A DNA stretch of 64,000 nucleotides from an uncultured Prevotellaceae bacterium (GTDB taxonomy: Bacteria > Bacteroidota > Bacteroidia > Bacteroidales > Bacteroidaceae). The DNA is taken from the NCBI GenBank assembly GCA_900314655.1, contig OMWC01000015.1, forward strand, positions 1 through 64,000, read 5' to 3'. This document shows positions 58,667 through 64,000 of the stretch, one piece after another (the first letter of the stretch is position 1; each line of letters starts with the position of its first letter). Below the pieces are notes generated by a model that did not search any database, had not been told where the DNA came from, and saw nothing but the letters and a program-made list of their open reading frames with translations. A program made the translations under genes and the position numbers.

Positions 58667-59956
58667 CTACTCCACAATCGGCTTCGTGGGATTGATGAAG
58701 CTGAAGAGAAGGGCGGAGATGAGGAGCATGCCGGCAATCATGTAGAGGGGGAGGTTGTAGTTGCCGGAGGCTTGCACGAGGTAACCGAAAAGGATGCCGC
58801 AGAAGAAACCGCCGATGTTGCCGAAAGTGTTCATGGCTCCAGAGATGGCTCCGGCATGCTGCTTGCCAAGGTCGATGCAAAGGGCCCAGGCCGAAGGAAG
58901 CATGAGATCGAAGATGCCGAAACAGAGGGAGAGGAACACAAAGACGGCCATCTTGCCGGGAATGAAGGCGGCGAGGAACATGCACAGGGCGGAGATGGTC
59001 AGCGAGGAGGTGCCGAGGGCTTTGCGGCCTACCTTCAGACCGTATTTTGCCGAGAGCTTGTCGGTGAGATAGCCGCCGGTGATATTACCAATCATACTCA
59101 TGATGAAGGGTACGGCCACGGCGTAGGTGAGTTCGCTCTTGGCAAAACCGCGCCCTAACTCCATGAACGTGGGGAACCAACTGAAGAAGAACCATGACCC
59201 GAAGGCATAGAAGAAATACATGGCGCAGATGGTCCAGAACTGGCGGTTGTGGAGAATAGGCCCCCACTTGACCCCCTCCATACCTCCCCGAGGGGAGGCT
59301 TCTTGCTGCTCTCCCCCTCGGGGGAGTTGGAGAGGGGTTGGCTTTTTATCCCGATACATGATATACCAAACCACGGCCCAGATGACTCCCAATCCGCCCA
59401 AAAGCCAGAAGGCGGCGCGCCATCCTAACCATGCCATGACGGGAATCACCACAAAGGGGGTGAGGGCTCCGCCCATGCGGCTGGCTGCCCATACGTAACC
59501 TTGCGCCTTGCCCACTTCGTGCTTTTCGAACCAACGACTGATGACGCCCGTGGAACAGGGGGAACTGCCGGCTTCGCCAACGCCAAACATGAAGCGGATG
59601 ATAAGCAGCGAAACCAGTCCGCCGGCTACGCCCGTGAATGCAGTAAACAGAGACCACCAAAGCACAATCTCGGTCAAAACCTTGCGGTGACCGTGGCGGT
59701 CGCCGTAAGCTCCCATGGGGATTTGCATCAGGCCATAGCTCAGAATGAACGCACTCTGCACCCATCCCCATTCGGCGGCCGAGAGGTTCAGGTCTTTCAT
59801 GATGGACGAACCTGCTACGCTAATGTTGATGCGGTCGAGAAAGGTGACGATGCCGAGAATGACCAACATCGCCAGGATGAAATTCTTCCTGGAAGACCCA
59901 CCCCTGCCCTCCCTGTTTAGGGAGGGGGATTCTTCACTCTTCATTCTTTCATTCAT
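58667..59956 (-). CDS. MFS transporter with palindromic-repeat insertions
   Basis: This 429-residue 12-helix transporter is of the anion:cation symporter type (hexuronate/glucarate-like): FLDRINISVAGSSIMKDLNL, GWVQSAFILSYGLMQIPMG, DRHGHRKVL, RFMFGVGEAGSSP, SRWFEKHEVGKAQG. Two extra stretches come from palindromes: the N-terminus (residues 11-21 PSLNREGRGGS) and the central cytoplasmic loop (about 205-229, PRGGEQQEASPRGG). Neither lies in a membrane helix. It probably imports a sugar acid for the neighbouring kinase, keto-acid cleavage and racemase-family genes. The racemase-family gene lies upstream, 48 bp away. Confidence 0.9.
   Translation of the reverse strand: MNERMKSEESPSLNREGRGGSSRKNFILAMLVILGIVTFLDRINISVAGSSIMKDLNLSAAEWGWVQSAFILSYGLMQIPMGAYGDRHGHRKVLTEIVLWWSLFTAFTGVAGGLVSLLIIRFMFGVGEAGSSPCSTGVISRWFEKHEVGKAQGYVWAASRMGGALTPFVVIPVMAWLGWRAAFWLLGGLGVIWAVVWYIMYRDKKPTPLQLPRGGEQQEASPRGGMEGVKWGPILHNRQFWTICAMYFFYAFGSWFFFSWFPTFMELGRGFAKSELTYAVAVPFIMSMIGNITGGYLTDKLSAKYGLKVGRKALGTSSLTISALCMFLAAFIPGKMAVFVFLSLCFGIFDLMLPSAWALCIDLGKQHAGAISGAMNTFGNIGGFFCGILFGYLVQASGNYNLPLYMIAGMLLISALLFSFINPTKPIVE
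59283..59326. repeat. Two palindromes in the MFS central loop
   Basis: CCTCCCCGAGGGGAGG (59283-59298) and CTCCCCCTCGGGGGAG (59311-59326) are perfect palindromes 12 bp apart. Both are read as PRGG. They fall in the loop between helices 6 and 7. Confidence 0.85.
59895..59926. repeat. 32-bp palindromic element, copy 3, in the MFS N-terminus
   Basis: GACCCACCCCTG followed by CCCTCCCTGTTTAGGGAGGG; one base differs from copy 1. It is read in frame as PSLNREGRGGS. Right after it, TTCACTC-type heptamers (59929-59950) supply the start of the protein (MNERMKSEE). Confidence 0.9.
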
Positions 59957-60004
59957 TAATTTTGAAAGCGTTTTCTGTAGAAAACGATTGCTTTACTCTT
60001 CACT

Positions 60005-60661
60005 TTAAAGATTAAGGAACTGGCGCAGGCCTTTCACACCGAGGATGGGGCTGGAGAGAACGGGCTTGCCGGTGAGTTCGGAAAGACGCTGCTCCATGCG
60101 GGCCATCGAACCTTGTGCCAAAACAAACATATCCACTTGGTCGGCAATCCTTGCGGCAGCCTCGGCTATCAGCCGGTCGTGGGTTTCGCCGTCACCGCTT
60201 TGTCCGGCGGCAAAGGCTCCGTCGGCCAGTCCGTCCACAAGTGTCACTTGCCGTCCTGCCTTGCGGGCTTCGTTCTCGAGAAGACGGCGGGTGGGGTCGA
60301 GGGTGGTGGAAAGGGTAGAGATGACGCCGATGCGGTCGGCTGTTGTTACGGCCTTTTGAGCCATGGGCTGATCAATGCGGAATACGGGAATGGGGGCATA
60401 GATGTTGCCATAGTCGGCCACATCGCCTACCGAAGAACAGGTGTTGAACACCACGTCGGCACCGGCATCGGCGGCAGCCACGTAGTGGGAGAGCAGACGG
60501 CGGCGCACGGCAGGCGTCACCTCATTGTTGGCGATGACTTCCTGGATGAGCGAGTCGTCGGCAATATGGTTCAGTTTCACTTCGGGAAGGTATTCCTTGA
60601 AAATCTCTGTCAGGGGTTGTACAAGCGCCATGGCGGTATGTACGGCTACTACTTTGATCAT
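60005..60661 (-). CDS. Asp/Glu/hydantoin racemase-family protein
   Basis: This 218-residue protein has the two Cys/Thr-based motifs of the family: VVFNTCSSVGD and, at the second site, VLAQGSMARME, where the second catalytic Cys is replaced by Gly-Ser. Such single-Cys members include arylmalonate decarboxylase-like and unknown enzymes, so racemisation is not assured. The neighbouring MFS gene and DUF1537/BKACE genes suggest a carboxylate-processing role. The promoter TATTTTTG lies on the minus strand at 60732-60739. Confidence 0.85.
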   Translation of the reverse strand: MIKVVAVHTAMALVQPLTEIFKEYLPEVKLNHIADDSLIQEVIANNEVTPAVRRRLLSHYVAAADAGADVVFNTCSSVGDVADYGNIYAPIPVFRIDQPMAQKAVTTADRIGVISTLSTTLDPTRRLLENEARKAGRQVTLVDGLADGAFAAGQSGDGETHDRLIAEAAARIADQVDMFVLAQGSMARMEQRLSELTGKPVLSSPILGVKGLRQFLNL

Positions 60662-60768
60662 ATTATTAAGTTTTTAAGTTTGTGAGTTTTTAAGTTTGAC
60701 GCTGCCTTCGTTTGTACGAAATTTGATGCTGCAAAAATAGTAAAAAGAATGGTAAAGTGCAAGTATTT

Positions 60769-60811
60769 TACTTTTTTTACCTTTTTACTTTTTTACCTTT
60801 TTACTTTTTTG
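60769..60811. repeat. TTTTTACC/T array upstream of the HlyIII gene
   Basis: About five units of TTTTACTT/TTTTTACC, close to period 8, run up to the TACTTTTG promoter at 60814-60821. Since the array is immediately upstream of the -7 element, length changes would alter the spacing to any -33 element. Confidence 0.7.
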
Positions 60812-60813
60812 TG

Positions 60814-60821
60814 TACTTTTG
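60814..60821 (+). promoter_or_regulatory. Promoter of the HlyIII gene
   Basis: TACTTTTG directly after the T/AC array. The ATG at 60830 is eight bases downstream, so the mRNA would be almost leaderless. Confidence 0.65.
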
Positions 60822-60829
60822 TAAACAGA

Positions 60830-61498
60830 ATGGCTATTAAATATACAAAAGGAGAAGAGATTTGGAACTCCAGTTCCCATGGCGCCGGCATTCTGCTGGG
60901 CGTCGTGGTGGGCATTATCTTCCTGATATGGTGCTTCCGCGAAGGTGATGGCTGGGCTTCTACTGCGGTCATCCTCTATCTGGTGGGCATGCTTTTCTCT
61001 TACATCACCTCAACGGTATATCATGCGCTGCCGCATCGGTTTATGACGGGCAAACGGGCCATTGCCAAGGAAACGTGGCGCAAACTGGACCATGCGGCCA
61101 TCTACTGGCACATTGCCGGCAGTTATAGTCCGCTGACGCTCATTGCCCTTCGTGAACAGGGCTACTGGGGGTGGACGCTGTTTTGCTTTGTCTGGCTATG
61201 TGCGATAGCAGGGACGGTGATGAGTTTCGTGCGGCTGAAGGAGCACAGCCATCTGGAAACCTTTTGTTTCATCGGCATGGGACTTTCGGTGCTGGTGGCT
61301 TTCAAGCCTCTGATAGCCAGCGTCTCCACGGCGGCCGTGATATGGATCATAGCCGAGGGCGTATGCTATATCACCGGAGCCGTGTTCTATAGTCTGAACA
61401 AGCAGAAATACATGCACACGGTGTTTCATTTCTTCGTGTTGGCGGGAAGTGTATGCCATATCATTGCCGTGTGGGATGTGCTGATGCAGTACCTTTGA
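60830..61498 (+). CDS. Hemolysin III (PAQR/TrhA) family membrane protein
   Basis: This 222-residue protein has seven predicted membrane helices. HGAGILLGVVVGIIF, YHALPHR, KLDHAAIYWHIAGSYSP and HTVFHFFVLAGSVCH contain the conserved His and Asp residues of the family (metal-dependent hydrolase-like). The start at 60830 is preferred over 60749, because the earlier one would lie in the T/AC array before the promoter. Members influence membrane fluidity or act as hydrolases; the activity here is unknown. Confidence 0.9.
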   Translation: MAIKYTKGEEIWNSSSHGAGILLGVVVGIIFLIWCFREGDGWASTAVILYLVGMLFSYITSTVYHALPHRFMTGKRAIAKETWRKLDHAAIYWHIAGSYSPLTLIALREQGYWGWTLFCFVWLCAIAGTVMSFVRLKEHSHLETFCFIGMGLSVLVAFKPLIASVSTAAVIWIIAEGVCYITGAVFYSLNKQKYMHTVFHFFVLAGSVCHIIAVWDVLMQYL

Positions 61499-61526
61499 TG
61501 GTTTAAAAAACGTTAACGGCCTAAAA

Positions 61527-61560
61527 ATTCTTCACGCTTCACGCTTCACTATTCACTTTT
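61527..61560. repeat. TTCACGC/TTCACTA heptamer array
   Basis: ATTCTTC-ACGCTTC-ACGCTTC-ACTATTC-ACTTTT at period 7, directly before the promoter of the tRNA gene (61566-61573). Confidence 0.75.
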
Positions 61561-61565
61561 ATTCG

Positions 61566-61573
61566 TACCTTTG
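61566..61573 (+). promoter_or_regulatory. Promoter of tRNA-Val
   Basis: TACCTTTG, 20 bp before the tRNA 5' end. Confidence 0.75.
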
Positions 61574-61592
61574 CACCCGCAAATCAGCGAAT

Positions 61593-61667
61593 GGGGGCGT
61601 AGCCCAGTTGGTTTAGAGCGCTGCAGTCACATTGCAGAGGTCAACAGTTCGAGCCTGTTCGTCCCCA
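61593..61667 (+). tRNA. tRNA-Val (CAC)
   Basis: A 75-base cloverleaf. Acceptor GGGGGCG pairs with CGTCCCC (one G-T pair), anticodon stem CTGCA/TGCAG, loop GTCACAT with anticodon CAC at 61628-61630, T-arm AACAG/CTGTT with loop TTCGAGC, discriminator A. The D-stem GCCC/GAGC has one C-A mismatch. CCA is not encoded. Anticodon bases A35-C36 and A73 agree with valine identity. Confidence 0.9.
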
Positions 61668-61681
61668 CAAACATGCTAACG

Positions 61682-61709
61682 GGAAAGTGAATAATCACTT
61701 TCCTTTTTT
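61682..61709 (+). terminator. Terminator after tRNA-Val
   Basis: Perfect 9-bp arms GGAAAGTGA/TCACTTTCC around ATAA, then a T-run. Confidence 0.92.
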
Positions 61710-61732
61710 ATTAATCATAAAGTTGTGAGAGA

Positions 61733-62647
61733 ATGCCTAAATCCTTAGATACCAAAGAGATACTGCAGCGCAATGTTCGGTTGCTGAGCCTTACCACGGA
61801 AGATGAAGTGAAGATGGTTCCTTCTACGGATGCGCCCCTGCCTTCAGTAGATGAACTGCAGCATATCGTGGACATGATCAAGCAGGTTGTATTCCATGGC
61901 TTCTTCGATGAGCGGAAACAGAATGCCGAAGTGCGCTCCTATGTTATCGGCGTCAATTTGGAGAAGGTGTTTTCTTCGCTGAAGAAGCAGATAGCCAGGG
62001 CTTTACATTATAAAGAAGTGGAGCGAGACAAGCAGGAGGTGTTTCAAGAGGCTTCTGAGATTGCCGTCCGTTTTATTGACCATATACCCGAAATCAAGCG
62101 TGTCCTCTTCACGGATGTGGCTGCCGTCTATGAGAATGATCCCGCCGTTGACAACTACGGGGAGGTTATCTTCAGTTATCCCGTCATTCAGGCCATGGTG
62201 AGTTATCGCATTGCCCACCAACTGCTGGTGATGGGTGTGCCCGTCATTCCGAGAATCATCACGGAGCAGGCTCATTCGGCTACGGGTATCGACATTCATC
62301 CTGGTGCTGAGATAGGCGAGTATTTCTCTATAGACCACGGCACTGGCGTGGTGATTGGCGAAACCTGCATCATCGGCAATCATGTCACACTGTATCAGGG
62401 CGTTACGCTGGGTGCGAAGAATTTCAAGATTAACCACGAAGGCAAGCCGCAGAGCGTGCCCCGCCATCCCATCTTGGAAGACTATGTGACGATTTATTCG
62501 AACAGCACGGTGCTGGGTCGCGTCACGATAGGCCATCATACGGTGGTTGGCGGTAATATCTGGGTAACCAACAGTCTGCCCCCTTATAGTACGCTGATTC
62601 AGGGCAAGGCTATCAGCATGGACTTTACCGACGGAGCAGGAATATAA
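61733..62647 (+). CDS. cysE: Serine O-acetyltransferase
   Basis: Acetylates serine as the first step of cysteine synthesis. The 304-residue protein has a helical N-terminal half and a left-handed beta-helix with the conserved GIDIHPGAEIGEYFSIDHGTG, ETCIIGNHVTLYQGVTLG, then HPILEDYVTIYSNSTVLG. The His of DHGTGVVIGE is the catalytic-site signature. It is in the size class of EpsC-like long CysE proteins. It follows the tRNA terminator, so it must have its own weak promoter. Confidence 0.95.
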   Translation: MPKSLDTKEILQRNVRLLSLTTEDEVKMVPSTDAPLPSVDELQHIVDMIKQVVFHGFFDERKQNAEVRSYVIGVNLEKVFSSLKKQIARALHYKEVERDKQEVFQEASEIAVRFIDHIPEIKRVLFTDVAAVYENDPAVDNYGEVIFSYPVIQAMVSYRIAHQLLVMGVPVIPRIITEQAHSATGIDIHPGAEIGEYFSIDHGTGVVIGETCIIGNHVTLYQGVTLGAKNFKINHEGKPQSVPRHPILEDYVTIYSNSTVLGRVTIGHHTVVGGNIWVTNSLPPYSTLIQGKAISMDFTDGAGI

Positions 62648-62724
62648 AGAAAAGTAGGTTGAAAATTTGGTGCTTTGTCCGACTTTTCTTAACTTTGTAC
62701 CCATAAATATGAAAACTTGATAAG

Positions 62725-64000
62725 ATGAAAAAGATTCTACTCATAGCAATCTCAGCAGTTTTCGCCTTGGGTGTTTTTGCTCAGGGCCCCAATGGTAGCG
62801 GCTCTTATTACAAGAATGCCGATGGTAAGAAAGGTAGTGCGCTGAAGACGGCGCTATATGGCATTATCAGCAAGAAGACTTCTGGCGTGGGCTACAGCTA
62901 CGATGGGCTGCTGGTCGATTATGAAGAAACCGACAAACGTGCCGACGGCTATCTGCGCGACTGGTATGCGCCCAGTAATAAGTTCGTGATTGGAGGGCCG
63001 GCTGAAAATAGAAGCTATAGTAAAGAGGGTGACGGCTATAATCGTGAACATCTTGTTCCTCAGAGCTGGTTTGGCAGCGGAGATCCAAAGAGCGACATTA
63101 TTCAAGTGGTACCCACCGACGGCTATGTGAACAACCGCCGCAGTAACTATCCTTTGGCAGATGTGAAATCGGCAACCTATACCTCAAAGGACGGTTGCAA
63201 GCTGGGCAGTTGCGCCACGCCGGGCTATACGGGCACGGTGTTTGAACCGCTTAAGGATATTAAGGGCGACATTGCTCGCATCTATTTCTATATGGCCACA
63301 CGCTACGAGAATCTGGTGGAGAATTGGGATGGAGCCACGGCAAGCATTGTCTTTGCGGGCAATAAATATCCGGCCTTCAACGATTGGTATCTGAAGCTGC
63401 TCTTCGAATGGTCGAAGAACGATCCAATCGACGAGGTGGAAAGAGCACGCAACAATGCCGTCTATAGCGAAAAGGTTCAGAAGAACCGCAATCCCTTTGT
63501 GGATTATCCCGGACTGGAAGAATATATCTGGGGCAGTTGTAAGGACGTGGCTTTCAGCTACGACAACTATCAGCAGCCTGAACATTCCGGTTCAAGCGTA
63601 GAGCCCGGAGGCGGTGAAGAACAAGGTGGCGGCCAAGAGCAGGGCGGTGAAACTCCAGCCAATGCTACGATTGCACTCAATAACGCCTTCTTCGGCTGTT
63701 CTTATAATGGTGCCATCAATTCAGGCGATAGTCAGGATCTTGTAGGCACGCAGAATGGTATCACGGTAAAATACTCACTTGCCAGTGGCTCAAACCGTTA
63801 TTGTAATGATTCACAAATCCGACTCTATCAGAACAATACGTTTACCGTGAGTGTTGGTCAGGGCACCATCACAAAGATAGAGTTTGAATTGGTTACCTCT
63901 TCGAGCAAGACATTGTATGCCTCTACGGGTACCATCGATGGCCTGACTTGGACGGGCAATGCCAGCAGCGTGACGTTCCATGTGAATAGTGGCAGCGGCA
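62725..64000 (+). CDS. Secreted endonuclease I-family protein, 5' part
   Basis: This open frame runs from ATG 62725 past the window end (425 codons seen, no stop). It has a signal peptide (VFALGVFAQG) and an endonuclease I core with GYNREHLVPQSWFGSGDP (His and metal site), IQVVPTDGYVNNRRSNYPL and IYFYMATRYENL. A Gly/Glu/Gln-rich linker near residues 293-312 is followed by a beta-sandwich domain beginning IALNNAFFGCSYNGAI. It likely degrades extracellular DNA or RNA. Promoter TTG-N20-TAACTTTG lies at 62667-62697. Confidence 0.9.
   Translation, partial: MKKILLIAISAVFALGVFAQGPNGSGSYYKNADGKKGSALKTALYGIISKKTSGVGYSYDGLLVDYEETDKRADGYLRDWYAPSNKFVIGGPAENRSYSKEGDGYNREHLVPQSWFGSGDPKSDIIQVVPTDGYVNNRRSNYPLADVKSATYTSKDGCKLGSCATPGYTGTVFEPLKDIKGDIARIYFYMATRYENLVENWDGATASIVFAGNKYPAFNDWYLKLLFEWSKNDPIDEVERARNNAVYSEKVQKNRNPFVDYPGLEEYIWGSCKDVAFSYDNYQQPEHSGSSVEPGGGEEQGGGQEQGGETPANATIALNNAFFGCSYNGAINSGDSQDLVGTQNGITVKYSLASGSNRYCNDSQIRLYQNNTFTVSVGQGTITKIEFELVTSSSKTLYASTGTIDGLTWTGNASSVTFHVNSGSG

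Noticed and set aside
61593..61667. tRNA as an integration site for a mobile island
   Set aside because: No integrase gene and no repeat of the tRNA 3' end are found in the window.

Overview
The window looks like chromosomal DNA of a Prevotellaceae-type Bacteroidota (Prevotella sensu lato). The reasons are internal. Almost every gene start is preceded by the Bacteroidota housekeeping promoter signature TAnnTTTG rather than by a clear Shine-Dalgarno site. Lipoprotein and secreted-protein leaders are abundant. Typical Bacteroidota families are present (DUF4251, YARHG, DUF2023 beside flavodoxin, DUF4861, TraB/GumN, NfeD with SPFH, AcrAB-type RND). The species cannot be fixed from the sequence alone.

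Layout. 0-8.7 kb: small envelope proteins, a GH9-related lipoprotein and a PL1 pectate lyase, the pyrKD operon, a TraB/GumN protein, aroC with a Cys-rich slyD. 9-18 kb: a YARHG protein, a subtilisin-like protease, flavodoxin with DUF2023, and a four-gene ECF sigma operon. 18-26 kb: a metY-like sulfhydrylase, an M48 / HExxH / NfeD / SPFH membrane cluster, a divergent UDP-GlcNAc 2-epimerase-like gene, an EEP-family hydrolase and a REP-associated (Y1) transposase fused to a DprA/LOG-like domain. 26-31 kb: four same-strand genes (Gfo/Idh/MocA oxidoreductase, radical SAM/SPASM protein, lipoprotein, and a sigma factor fused through one membrane helix to an outer-membrane beta-barrel). 31-36 kb: an RND pump without its outer-membrane factor. 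36-40.8 kb: the Phe/Tyr operon pheA - aminotransferase - DAHP synthase/chorismate mutase - tyrA, behind a leader-peptide attenuator. 41-49 kb: TPR, rhodanese-MBL fusion, DUF4861, TtcA-like and AsmA/TamB-like proteins. 49-61 kb: a probable organic-acid or acid-sugar catabolic locus (BKACE, DUF1537 kinase, aldo/keto reductase, MFS, Asp/Glu racemase family) split by a restriction-modification island at 54-58 kb. 61-64 kb: HlyIII, tRNA-Val(CAC), cysE and the 5' part of an endonuclease I gene.

Most striking systems. (1) The sigma/beta-barrel fusion gene and two downstream transcription units share a 39-bp promoter, GCAGTC-N15-GGAC-N8-TAGAGA, with identical spacing. This looks like an autoregulated local regulon controlling a lipoprotein and a radical SAM/oxidoreductase pair. 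(2) The Phe/Tyr operon is preceded by a 25-codon leader peptide with nine Phe/Tyr codons, followed by mutually exclusive antiterminator and terminator stems. (3) A 32-bp palindromic element occurs three times. Two copies lie inside genes and add the same peptide, PSLNREGRGGS, in frame. A REP-type transposase lies within the window. (4) Period-7 and period-22 tandem arrays punctuate the intergenic DNA and in places lie inside coding sequence.

All assignments come from reading the sequence. No database search or folding program was run.
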